DNA from: SZUA-217 sp034658975
GTDB lineage: Bacteria; Actinomycetota; Acidimicrobiia; Spongiisociales; ZC4RG35
Length of the DNA stretch: 18,520 nt
Assembly (NCBI GenBank): GCA_034658975.1
Contig: JAYEGJ010000002.1
Span: 1-18,520, forward strand
Direction of reading: 5' to 3'
Positions within the stretch are counted from its first letter, which is position 1; every line of letters starts with the position of its first letter. The notes beneath the pieces are model-generated. The model was given only the letters and a program-made list of their open reading frames with translations. It ran no database searches and was not told the origin of the DNA. A program made the translations under genes and the position numbers. Of this stretch, positions 6,845 to 13,802 are shown piece by piece.

Positions 6845-9800
6845 CTACATGTTGCGCCGGTACTGCCCACCAACGTCGTAAAGGGCTCTGCTCATCTGGC
6901 CCAGCGAGGCGACCTTGGCCGTCTCCATGAGCTGTTCGAACACGTTCTTGCCGTGTACCGCGGTTTCTTGAAGCGCTGCCAGCGACCCCTCGGCGACATC
7001 GGAGTTACGGGCCTGGAAGGCTCGAAGACTGGAGATCTGACGCTCCTTGTCCTGATCCCTCGACCGGATCAGCTCGTTTGGCATCTCGAAAGGCGAGCCG
7101 TCCTTGGAGAGGAACGTGTTCACGCCAACGATCGGGTACTCCCCCGATTCCTTCTGCTGCTCGTAGTAGAGCGACTCCTCCTGGATCTTGGTTCGCTGGT
7201 ATTGACGCTCCATCGCGCCCAGCACGCCTCCCCGGCTGTTGATCCGCTCGAACTCGATGAGGACCGCCTCTTCAACCAGATCGGTCAGCTCGGAGATGAT
7301 GAAGCTGCCCTGCATCGGGTTCTCGTTCTTCGCCAGACCGAGCTCGCGGTTGATGATCATCTGGATCGCCAGAGCCCGCCGGACAGATTCCTCGGTTGGG
7401 GTGGTGAGGGCCTCGTCGTAGGCGTTGGTGTGGAGGCTGTTGGTGTTGTCGTAGATCGCGTAGAGGGCCTGGAGGGTCGTGCGGATGTCGTTGAACCCGA
7501 TCTCCTGGGCATGCAGCGAGCGGCCCGACGTCTGGATGTGGTATTTCAGCTTCTGAGAACGTTCATTGCCGCCATACAGGTATTTGATGGCTTTGGCCCA
7601 TATTCGGCGGGCCACCCTCCCGATCACCGCGTATTCGGCGTCGATCCCGTTGGAGAAGAAGTAGGACAGGTTCGGAGCAAAATCGTCGATGTCCATCCCC
7701 CGCGCCAGGTAGTTCTCGACATAGGTGAATCCGTTGGCGAGCGTGAACGCAAGCTGGGTGATGGGGTTGGCCCCGGCCTCGGCCATGTGATAGCCGCTGA
7801 TCGAGACCGAATAGAAGTTGCGAACATCGTTGGCAACGAAGTACTGCTGGATATCTCCCATCATCCTCAGGGCGAACTCGGTGGAGAAGATGCACGTGTT
7901 CTGGGCCTGGTCCTCCTTGAGGATGTCGGCTTGGACCGTTCCCCGGACTCTGGAGATAGTCTCGGCCTTGAGCCTTTTGTAGACATCAGGCGGAAGGATC
8001 TGGTCGCCACTGACACCGAGGAGCCTCAGACCGAGCCCGTCGTTGCCGGCGGGCAGGTCGCCCACGTAGGAGGCTCGGCCTTCGCCGGCAATCGCGTCGA
8101 CCTTGGGCTGCACCTCGTCCCAAAGATCGTTATCTGTCACATACCGCTCGCATGCCTGGTCAATCGCAGTGTTCATGAAGAAGGCGAGGATCATCGGTGC
8201 GGGGCCGTTGATGGTCATCGAGACCGACGTCGAAGGGTCGCTCAGATCAAAGCCCGAATACAGCTTCTTGGCGTCGTCGAGAGTCGCAATGGAGACTCCT
8301 GAGTTCCCCACCTTCCCGTAGATGTCGGGGCGCTCATGTGGGTCCTCGCCATACAGGGTGACCGAGTCGAAGGCCGTGGAAAGACGTTTCGACGGCATCC
8401 CGGCGGCAAGGTAGTGAAACCTAGCGTTTGTCTGCTCCGGCGGGCCCTCCCCGGCGAACATCCGTGTTGGATCCTCTTCCGACCGTTTGAACGGGAAGAC
8501 GCCGGCCGCAAAGGGGAACTCGCCGGGCACGTTCTCCTGAGCCAACCACTCGAGCCGATCGCCCCAGGACCGATAGTGGGGCAAGGCCACCAGCGGAATG
8601 CGCGTGTGGGAGAGAGTCTCGTGGTGAAGCGGCACCCGGATCTCACGTCCGCGAACGTGATAGATGAACTCCTCACCCGAGTATTCGGCGACCAGCCCAT
8701 CCCATCGCTCCAACGCCTTGAGGCCTTCGGCTCCGACCTCCGACTGGGCCACTGCGATCTCGACAGATAGGTCAGACTCGGTGGCGTCGGCCGCTCCGCT
8801 CAGCCGGTACAGGCGATCGGCCGCATCGGCGCGGCGGGTGGCGTCCTTGTTGTAGCGACGAACCTGGTCGACGATCTCGGCCAAGTACCTGCTTCGCTCC
8901 GGAGGAATCACATGGGTCTTGGCTTCGTCCTCCATCGGAAGACCAAGAGATGACTTCAAGTCCATCCCCCACGCCTGCAAGCGGGTGACGAACGCCTCGT
9001 AGAACCGATTGGTGCCCGGATCGTTGAAGTCCGAGGCCACCGTGAGATGTACCGGCAAGGAGTCATCATCGCCCTCGAAGAGTTCCTGATTGCGTCGGTA
9101 TTGCTTGCGAACGTCACGCAGAGCGTCGAGAGCTCCCTCTTTATCGGCCTTGTTGATCGCCACCAGGTCGGCGAAGTCCAGCATGTCGATCTTTTCGAGT
9201 TGGGTGGCAGCGCCGTACTCAGGCGTCATCACGTACATCGCCATGTCGGATTGGTCCACGATCTCGGTATCGGACTGGCCGATCCCGGAGGTTTCGAGGA
9301 TGACGAGGTCGAAGCCCGCCGCTTTGAGGATGTCGACGGCCTGGTGGACATGCGGCGAGAGAGCGAGATTGGCCTGTCTCGTTGCCAGCGACCTCATGTA
9401 CACACGGTCGTGGGGTAGGGAATTCATTCGGATTCGGTCACCGAGCAAGGCGCCGCCCGACTTCCGCTTAGAAGGATCGACCGAGATGATGGCCAGACGC
9501 AGTCCCGGGAAGTCGAGGAGCAAGCGGCGGACCATCTCGTCGACGAGGCTCGATTTGCCCGATCCTCCGGTCCCCGTGATTCCGATGACCGGCGCAGAAG
9601 ACTGAAGCGCGAGACCGCTGACCTGCTCGAAGATGTCCTCGTACTTCTCGCCATAGTTCTCGGCTGCGGAGATCAACGTCGCGACGGCCTGGCGGTCTTC
9701 GGCTCTCACGTCGGCCGGATCGAACTCGTCATCGAGTTCTCCGGTGGCGAAGTCCGAGCGCTCCAGCATGTCGTGCACCATGCCGACCAGGCCCAGTTGG

Positions 9801-10189
9801 CGGCCGTCGTCCGGGGAGTAGATGCGAGTGATCCCATACTCCTCCAGTTCCCGCCCTTCCCAGGGAAGGATGGTCCCTCCACCGCCTCCGAAGAGGCGAA
9901 TGTGGTCTGCATCACGCTCCACGAGGAGGTCCCGGAGATAGCGGTAGAACTCCATGTGGCCGCCCTGATAGGAGGTGACGGCAATGGCTTGGACGTCTTC
10001 GTCTATTGCCGCCTCGACGATGTCTACCCCGCTGCGATTGTGACCAAGGTGGATGACCTCGGCCCCGGCCGCCTGAAGAATTCTCCTGAAGATGTTTATC
10101 GAGGCATCGTGGCCATCGAACAAGGTCGTGGCTGTGACAAATCTGACCTTGTGGTTCAGATTCGGTCTGGATTCGAGCGCGTTTGTCAT
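6845..10189 (-). CDS. icmF: Fused isobutyryl-CoA mutase (B12-dependent mutase with built-in G-protein chaperone)
   Basis: IcmF interconverts isobutyryl-CoA and n-butyryl-CoA using adenosylcobalamin. All fused parts are present in 1114 residues. An N-terminal B12 domain has the base-off ligand His27 in DGHDA. A MeaB-like GTPase has the P-loop GTGGSGKS (206-213) and NKAD (346-349). A linker follows, then the mutase barrel from about 550 to the end. Phe578 (RMFAGEG) and Gln763 (DQAQNTCIF) sit where methylmalonyl-CoA mutase has Tyr89 and Arg207. This pair is the isobutyryl-type signature, as opposed to the Leu/His reported for pivalyl-CoA mutases. The ATG at 10189 has only a weak upstream GGA. 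It heads the minus-strand run, with a GGGACTAGTCCC palindrome 14 bp upstream. Valine or branched-chain acyl-CoA metabolism is inferred. Confidence 0.96.
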   Translation of the reverse strand: MTNALESRPNLNHKVRFVTATTLFDGHDASINIFRRILQAAGAEVIHLGHNRSGVDIVEAAIDEDVQAIAVTSYQGGHMEFYRYLRDLLVERDADHIRLFGGGGGTILPWEGRELEEYGITRIYSPDDGRQLGLVGMVHDMLERSDFATGELDDEFDPADVRAEDRQAVATLISAAENYGEKYEDIFEQVSGLALQSSAPVIGITGTGGSGKSSLVDEMVRRLLLDFPGLRLAIISVDPSKRKSGGALLGDRIRMNSLPHDRVYMRSLATRQANLALSPHVHQAVDILKAAGFDLVILETSGIGQSDTEIVDQSDMAMYVMTPEYGAATQLEKIDMLDFADLVAINKADKEGALDALRDVRKQYRRNQELFEGDDDSLPVHLTVASDFNDPGTNRFYEAFVTRLQAWGMDLKSSLGLPMEDEAKTHVIPPERSRYLAEIVDQVRRYNKDATRRADAADRLYRLSGAADATESDLSVEIAVAQSEVGAEGLKALERWDGLVAEYSGEEFIYHVRGREIRVPLHHETLSHTRIPLVALPHYRSWGDRLEWLAQENVPGEFPFAAGVFPFKRSEEDPTRMFAGEGPPEQTNARFHYLAAGMPSKRLSTAFDSVTLYGEDPHERPDIYGKVGNSGVSIATLDDAKKLYSGFDLSDPSTSVSMTINGPAPMILAFFMNTAIDQACERYVTDNDLWDEVQPKVDAIAGEGRASYVGDLPAGNDGLGLRLLGVSGDQILPPDVYKRLKAETISRVRGTVQADILKEDQAQNTCIFSTEFALRMMGDIQQYFVANDVRNFYSVSISGYHMAEAGANPITQLAFTLANGFTYVENYLARGMDIDDFAPNLSYFFSNGIDAEYAVIGRVARRIWAKAIKYLYGGNERSQKLKYHIQTSGRSLHAQEIGFNDIRTTLQALYAIYDNTNSLHTNAYDEALTTPTEESVRRALAIQMIINRELGLAKNENPMQGSFIISELTDLVEEAVLIEFERINSRGGVLGAMERQYQRTKIQEESLYYEQQKESGEYPIVGVNTFLSKDGSPFEMPNELIRSRDQDKERQISSLRAFQARNSDVAEGSLAALQETAVHGKNVFEQLMETAKVASLGQMSRALYDVGGQYRRNM

Positions 10190-10203
10190 GATTCTGGGTC
10201 CGG

Positions 10204-10215
10204 GGGACTAGTCCC
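10204..10215. promoter_or_regulatory. Palindrome GGGACTAGTCCC, copy 1 (icmF upstream region)
   Basis: This is a perfect 12-bp palindrome in the divergent region between icmF (-) and the small protein gene (+). It begins 14 bp upstream of the icmF ATG. The shared core with the second copy (13728-13741) is 14 bp when this copy is read on the minus strand: TGGGACTAGTCCCC. Its half-sites GGGACT/AGTCCC equal those of the DosR box, without the two-base WW centre. Use as an operator is inferred. Confidence 0.55.
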
Positions 10216-10284
10216 ACTGTACTGCCGAATTGGTACCGTTTGCCTGTTCCCCTTCTGTGAATGCCCACTAGATTGATTGGTGGG

Positions 10285-10596
10285 ATGGCTCAATACACAG
10301 GGCGACTTCAAGGATCGCATCTTCAGCCGAGCGGTGTCGTTATCGACATCAGCGACGACCGGTTCCGTGTCTCAGCAGGCCGGACCCAAATCGGCTCGTG
10401 GCCCTTGCCGAAGATCCACGCCGAGAGAACATCGATTTATCGCTTCGATCTCAGCATCGACGGCGATCAATTCGAGTTCTTCCCGGATGATCCGTCCGCG
10501 TTCTCGAATGCGGTCGGAGCGGTCGTTGATTTGACCGAAACCAAGGGCCGGTTTGGGCTCAAGGCAAGGATCGAACAGGCGGCAGCAAACGACTGA
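10285..10596 (+). CDS. Small conserved-looking hypothetical protein
   Basis: This soluble protein of about 103 residues starts MAQYTGRLQG and has alternating beta-strand-like segments: GVVIDISDDRFRVSAG, IGSWPL, and YRFDLSIDGDQFEFFPDDP. A short helix, AFSNAVGAVVDL, comes near the end. The GSWPL...F.PDDP...F..AVG pattern resembles uncharacterised actinobacterial proteins I have met, with a possible PH-like barrel, but no function can be assigned. The ATG at 10285 is preferred because TAGATT at 10269-10274 could be a -10 element giving an almost leaderless mRNA. An in-frame ATG at 10261 would add eight residues, and neither start has a well-placed Shine-Dalgarno. It lies 29 bp before the SGNH hydrolase gene and is probably cotranscribed with it. 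Confidence 0.7.
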   Translation: MAQYTGRLQGSHLQPSGVVIDISDDRFRVSAGRTQIGSWPLPKIHAERTSIYRFDLSIDGDQFEFFPDDPSAFSNAVGAVVDLTETKGRFGLKARIEQAAAND

Positions 10597-10625
10597 ACAC
10601 GGCTTTCCGCTGCCAAACTGATCGA

Positions 10626-11351
10626 ATGCTACGCCGGCTGATTAAACGCGGTGTCTTTGTGGGCACCGCCCTCGTTGGACTGGAGGCGGCCTACGCCGTG
10701 CTCCGCCCCTCCCCCTCTCTCGAGGAGTTCGATCCGTCGGGCGAATTCGGACATCCGGACAAACCGAGTCTGCGCGTTGCCGTTCTCGGTGATTCCTCCG
10801 TGACGGCGCCGGGCGTTGCCGGACCCGAGGAGATTTGGGTGAGCCTGGTAGCCGAGCGCCTGGCCGAGACTCACTACGTCGATCTGAAGTCCTTCGCAGT
10901 CGGGGGCTCCATGGCCCACGACCTGGTCTTCGATCAGTTGGAGGAAGCCATCCTCTTCGGACCCGACATCGTCTTCGTATCCGTAGGGGCCAACGACGCC
11001 ATCAAGGGCGTTCCGATTCGGAAGTTCGTCTCGAGCCTCGATCGCCTGATCGCGGAACTCGCCGACACCGGGGCGACAGTGCTCCATTCCGGTGTGGGCG
11101 ACCTGGGCACGATCCCCCGCCTCTATCCCCCGCTGAGCACGCTCATGACAAGACGTTCACTCAAGTTCGACCGCGCTCACTGGGAGATCGCCCGGCGTCA
11201 CGGCACGACCGTCGTCCCCCACCGAAACGACAACCGTGACATGTGGACCGCCGACCTGAGTCTGTGGTCGCCCGACCTTTTCCACGTCAATGCCGCAGGC
11301 CATGCACGCTGGGCCGATATCACGTGGCGGGTTCTGAAGCCTCTGGTCTAA
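10626..11351 (+). CDS. Membrane-anchored SGNH/GDSL-family hydrolase
   Basis: This 241-residue protein belongs to the SGNH hydrolase fold (esterases, lipases, acyl or acetyl hydrolases). Block I is GDSS, with nucleophile Ser57 and Asp56. Block II Gly93 is in FAVGGS. Block III is GAND (121-124), with oxyanion Asn123. Block V is DLFH, with Asp217 and His220. The N-terminus (residues 1-27, RRLIKRG then a hydrophobic run) looks like an uncleaved signal anchor with no lipobox Cys, so the enzyme probably works outside the membrane. The substrate is unknown; a glycan or lipid ester is a guess. No Shine-Dalgarno is seen before the ATG, 29 bp after the preceding gene. Its TAA overlaps the stop of the convergent folate gene. 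Confidence 0.85.
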   Translation: MLRRLIKRGVFVGTALVGLEAAYAVLRPSPSLEEFDPSGEFGHPDKPSLRVAVLGDSSVTAPGVAGPEEIWVSLVAERLAETHYVDLKSFAVGGSMAHDLVFDQLEEAILFGPDIVFVSVGANDAIKGVPIRKFVSSLDRLIAELADTGATVLHSGVGDLGTIPRLYPPLSTLMTRRSLKFDRAHWEIARRHGTTVVPHRNDNRDMWTADLSLWSPDLFHVNAAGHARWADITWRVLKPLV

Positions 11352-11908
11352 CCACATTCACCGACACCGGCCTCGGTGGCCAGCCATTGCACCGGCTGAT
11401 CATGGGGCAACGCAGGCACACGATCGAAGACACGGTCGCTGGTGGACACCCCAATCGCCACGGCGTCGCCCCGTCGATCCTCGAGGACCCTGTCGTAGAA
11501 GCCGCCGCCTCGCCCCAACCGGGCCCCGGTCATGTCGAATGCGATGCCAGGAACCAGCAAAACATCGATCTCACGGACCGGGATCGGCTGCCCGCTGTCG
11601 ACCGGTTGATCCATTCCGTAGGCATGCCGCTCGAGAGGCAGGTCACGGTCCCTGAATGTGAGATTCCCGTCCTCTTCCACGCGGGGAAGGACCCATCGCC
11701 ATCCGGGAAGACGTTCGAACAGCGGGGTTAGGTCCACCTCGTCGGCCAGTGGCAGAAAGGCCGAAGCCGTCCCGGGCAATCGGCCTGACATCCAACTAAA
11801 CAGCCCCGAGACCACGAGAAGCGATTGTCCCGGGTCCACCGGGCCCAATGCTCTGACCCGACCTCTTACGTCTTGCTTGTCCACCGGGTCAGGGTAAATG
11901 GATGACAA
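11348..11908 (-). CDS. 5-formyltetrahydrofolate cyclo-ligase (5,10-methenyltetrahydrofolate synthetase)
   Basis: This enzyme converts 5-formyl-tetrahydrofolate to 5,10-methenyl-tetrahydrofolate with ATP, recycling a storage or inhibitory folate. The diagnostic segment VPGIAFDMTGARLGRGGGFYD is at 119-139. ADEVDLTPL near 55-63 matches the substrate-site strand of the family, and 186 residues is a normal length. The N-terminal Lys-rich helix is short (DKQDVRGRVRAL). The TTG start at 11908 has GGTGAG 5 nt upstream. A GTG at 11884 is possible but has no Shine-Dalgarno. With the TTG start, the first codons overlap the start of divergent plsC by 7 bp. The 3' end overlaps the SGNH hydrolase stop. Confidence 0.9.
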   Translation of the reverse strand: MSSIYPDPVDKQDVRGRVRALGPVDPGQSLLVVSGLFSWMSGRLPGTASAFLPLADEVDLTPLFERLPGWRWVLPRVEEDGNLTFRDRDLPLERHAYGMDQPVDSGQPIPVREIDVLLVPGIAFDMTGARLGRGGGFYDRVLEDRRGDAVAIGVSTSDRVFDRVPALPHDQPVQWLATEAGVGECG

Positions 11909-12675
11909 CTACTCTCACCCCAATGCGTTGGGTACTCGTGGGGTTCAGATCGGTGGCGACATGGGTCATCGGCGTCCTTGCGACCATCGTTATCGCCACG
12001 GCAGTGATCATCGTCGCCTCCATCAACGACACCAGCCCCTGGATCGAGAGACTCATCCGAACCTGGAGTCGCATATGGATCCTTGCCTCCGGAACCAAGC
12101 TCACCATCGAGGGTCAGGAGAACGTCGACCCCGATCGTTCCTATGTGGTGGTGGCGAATCACATCTCCACTCTCGACATCATGGCCTGCTTCCTGGCGGT
12201 GAGACTGCCGATCAGATACCTGGCCAAGAAGGAGCTCTTCAAGATTCCGATCTTCGCCAAGGGGATGAGGTCGGTCGGCATCATCGAAGTCGATCGCAGC
12301 GCGAGGGGGGCCGTTCATAGGCAGGTGAACACTCAGGCAAAGGAGCTCATCGCCAAGAAACGCTCTCTCATCATCTACGCCGAAGGCACCCGACCGCGCA
12401 ATGGCGTCATGAAGCGGTTCAAGAAGGGCGCCTTTACCATGGCAATAGCCGCCCAACTGCCGGTTCTCCCCCTGACCATCCATGGAACCTATGAGGCGAT
12501 GCCGCCGGGGACACCCTGGGTCAGGGGCGGTGCGGTGACATTGATCGTCGACGCCCCGATCGAGACCACGGGGATGGAGCACTCCGACACGGGGGCATTG
12601 CGCGACGAGATCTACGAACTGATCTCTGGCCGTGTCCGAGACTTGGGAGGCGAGGTTGGCCAAGTCAGCTCGTGA
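11902..12675 (+). CDS. plsC: 1-acyl-sn-glycerol-3-phosphate acyltransferase
   Basis: PlsC transfers an acyl group to lysophosphatidate to make phosphatidic acid at the inner face of the membrane. The 257 residues carry one or two N-terminal hydrophobic segments (about 10-40). The catalytic NHISTLD is NHx4D, with His87 and Asp92. A glycerol-phosphate-binding stretch is around FAKGMRSVGIIEVDR, EGTRPRNG is at 161-168, and there is a downstream VLPLTIHGTYEAMPPG. All four acyltransferase blocks are present. The ATG at 11902 follows AGGG by 7 nt. The next gene, a hotdog thioesterase, begins inside its last codons, so the two are cotranslated. Acting on another lysolipid is possible, because actinomycetes carry several PlsC paralogues. 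Confidence 0.92.
   Translation: MTTTLTPMRWVLVGFRSVATWVIGVLATIVIATAVIIVASINDTSPWIERLIRTWSRIWILASGTKLTIEGQENVDPDRSYVVVANHISTLDIMACFLAVRLPIRYLAKKELFKIPIFAKGMRSVGIIEVDRSARGAVHRQVNTQAKELIAKKRSLIIYAEGTRPRNGVMKRFKKGAFTMAIAAQLPVLPLTIHGTYEAMPPGTPWVRGGAVTLIVDAPIETTGMEHSDTGALRDEIYELISGRVRDLGGEVGQVSS
11914..11919 (-). promoter_or_regulatory. Ribosome binding site for the TTG start of the cyclo-ligase
   Basis: GGTGAG on the minus strand lies 5 nt before the TTG at 11908. It lies within the first codons of the divergent plsC gene. Confidence 0.4.
12645..12650 (+). promoter_or_regulatory. Ribosome binding site deciding the TTG start of the thioesterase
   Basis: GGGAGG within the end of plsC lies 5 nt before the TTG at 12656. 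The in-frame GTG at 12632 has no such site. Confidence 0.55.
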
Positions 12676-13063
12676 CCAATCCGAGTACGAGCACTTCCCA
12701 TTGCGCAGCTTCATCGGGATGGACATCGATGACATCGAACCCGGTCACGCCATCACCCGAGTCGAGGTAACCGAGAACCTCCTCAACCCCAACGGCGTAG
12801 TCCACGGTGGTGTCATGTTCACGATGATCGACACAGCCATGGGCAAGGCAACCATGACCTCACTGGGAGAGGGACAATTCTGCGCGTCGATCGAGATCCA
12901 TATCCGCTTTCTCCGCCCGGCCGGCTCAGGACGGCTGGAGGCGGGCGCCTCGGTGATTCGTCCGGGTCGCAAGATCGTTCATCTCGAGTCACATGTCCGT
13001 GACGGCGACGGCTCGCTGATTGCAACCGGCACCGGGACATTCGCGGTGATATCGGCCCCGTAG
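12656..13063 (+). CDS. PaaI-type hotdog-fold acyl-CoA thioesterase
   Basis: This protein of about 135 residues has the PaaI/YdiI hotdog signature: NPNGVVHGGVMFTMIDTAMG (HGG, then Asp on the central helix). The strands FCASIEIHIRFLRPA and VIRPGRKIVHLESHVRD follow, then GTGTFAV at the end. Such proteins are tetramers hydrolysing acyl- or aryl-CoA thioesters; the substrate cannot be read from the sequence. The preferred start is TTG at 12656, overlapping plsC by 20 bp; a GTG at 12632 would add eight residues. Translational coupling to plsC suggests a joint role in acyl-chain handling. The downstream 105 bp up to the convergent VOC gene holds no clear terminator. Confidence 0.88.
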   Translation: MAKSARDQSEYEHFPLRSFIGMDIDDIEPGHAITRVEVTENLLNPNGVVHGGVMFTMIDTAMGKATMTSLGEGQFCASIEIHIRFLRPAGSGRLEAGASVIRPGRKIVHLESHVRDGDGSLIATGTGTFAVISAP

Positions 13064-13168
13064 GCGAGGTGGGCCTGAGCACGGGGGTTGACCGGGTTCA
13101 CCTGAGTGGTGGACGTTGAGTGCTGCAATGACCCACGGACAAAGCAGAAGAGCGTGTTATGCGCGAGC

Positions 13169-13570
13169 TCAGGCTGTGACTTGGCTGATTTCCCAGAGGT
13201 GACCGTCGGGATCGGCAAAGAAGCATCGGATCTCGCCGCCCCAGTCATAGGGCGGGGTCAGGAACTCGGCACCTCGCCCCTTGAGCGTTTCGTAGCTGGC
13301 GTGACAGTCTTCAACGCGAACCGTGAAAGAGTGACTGACCTTCATCTTGTCGGGCGGCGCAAACGTGACGTCGGGCTTGTCTGCTGTCGGATCTCCTCCC
13401 TCGACCAAAAGCAGCCACACGCCGTTGAAAGAAAGCACCGCTGATGTCCCGTATTCGCGGTACGGCGCAGCGCCCAGCACCCCCTGATACCAGCGGTTCG
13501 ACCTTCTGACATCCGCAACGACCAGAATATGGGTAAGGGCCATGTCGGGAGTGGGGAAGGGATCGGCCAT
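13169..13570 (-). CDS. VOC-superfamily (glyoxalase/bleomycin-resistance fold) protein
   Basis: The 133 residues form one VOC unit of two beta-alpha-beta-beta-beta modules. The first contains LTHILVVADVRRSNRWYQGVLG. The second contains HSFTVRVEDCHASYETL and ends RCFFADPDGHLWEISQ. Likely metal ligands are His14, Glu57, His80 and Glu127, one set per module, as in glyoxalase and dioxygenase relatives. The substrate is unknown; this fold includes glyoxalase I, fosfomycin and bleomycin resistance proteins, and many uncharacterised members. The ATG at 13570 has no visible Shine-Dalgarno; an in-frame ATG at 13543 is an alternative. The repeat-rich gap lies directly upstream and may hold its promoter. 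Confidence 0.85.
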   Translation of the reverse strand: MADPFPTPDMALTHILVVADVRRSNRWYQGVLGAAPYREYGTSAVLSFNGVWLLLVEGGDPTADKPDVTFAPPDKMKVSHSFTVRVEDCHASYETLKGRGAEFLTPPYDWGGEIRCFFADPDGHLWEISQVTA

Positions 13571-13619
13571 GGTTTCAGACTACGGACCCCGCCCGATCAC
13601 GCCGTGCGAACCCCCAGAC

Positions 13620-13653
13620 CAGAGAAGGCCCTACGGATGGAGAGCCTTCTCTG
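13620..13653. repeat. 10-bp perfect inverted repeat upstream of the VOC gene
   Basis: CAGAGAAGGC (13620-13629) and GCCTTCTCTG (13644-13653) flank a 14-base loop. A further CCCA/TGGG pairing across an internal loop (13613-13616 with 13659-13662) could extend the stem. No T-run follows on either strand, so an intrinsic terminator is unlikely. It lies between the imuB stop and the VOC start, in the VOC leader or promoter region. Confidence 0.55.
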
Positions 13654-13728
13654 ATGGTTGGGAGGTCGGTTGTTTCCTTATCGGCTCTGAGGGCGTTCGG
13701 GTTGGGTGCTATTCCCAGCAAACGCACT

Positions 13729-13740
13729 GGGACTAGTCCC
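13729..13740. promoter_or_regulatory. Palindrome GGGACTAGTCCC, copy 2
   Basis: This is the second perfect copy of the 12-bp palindrome. It lies in the gap between imuB (-, ends 13803) and the VOC gene (-, starts 13570), about 160 bp upstream of the VOC start. Including flanks, it shares TGGGACTAGTCCCC with the copy before icmF. Confidence 0.55.
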
Positions 13741-13772
13741 CTCACACTCACCCATATGTGAGGATATGTGAG
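13741..13772. repeat. CTCACA and tandem ATATGTGAG repeats next to palindrome copy 2
   Basis: ATATGTGAG occurs at 13754-13762 and again at 13764-13772, a 10-base phase that puts both on the same DNA face. CTCACA at 13741-13746 is the inverse of the TGTGAG ends. The group touches the GGGACTAGTCCC palindrome. It may be a compound operator, but no regulator can be named. Confidence 0.4.
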
Positions 13773-13802
13773 CGGCGTCAGACTCGAAAAGTGGGGGTGC
13801 CG

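Noticed and set aside
6833..8302. 489-codon open frame on the plus strand opposite icmF
   Set aside because: It lies antisense to the strongly supported IcmF barrel; the protein is Val/Asp/Arg-rich with no recognisable motif, as expected for a GC-rich shadow frame.
11866..12735. 289-codon minus-strand frame opposite plsC
   Set aside because: All PlsC catalytic blocks are on the plus strand; this frame has low-complexity Asp/Gly/His sequence and no motif.
13064..13168. Possible terminator between the convergent thioesterase and VOC genes
   Set aside because: Only direct CCTGAG repeats and imperfect pairings were found; there is no stable stem followed by a T-run.
13542..13736. Possible 64-residue plus-strand protein overlapping the VOC start
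   Set aside because: There is no ribosome site, its start lies inside the VOC gene, the composition is unusual, and it runs through the inverted repeat and palindrome.
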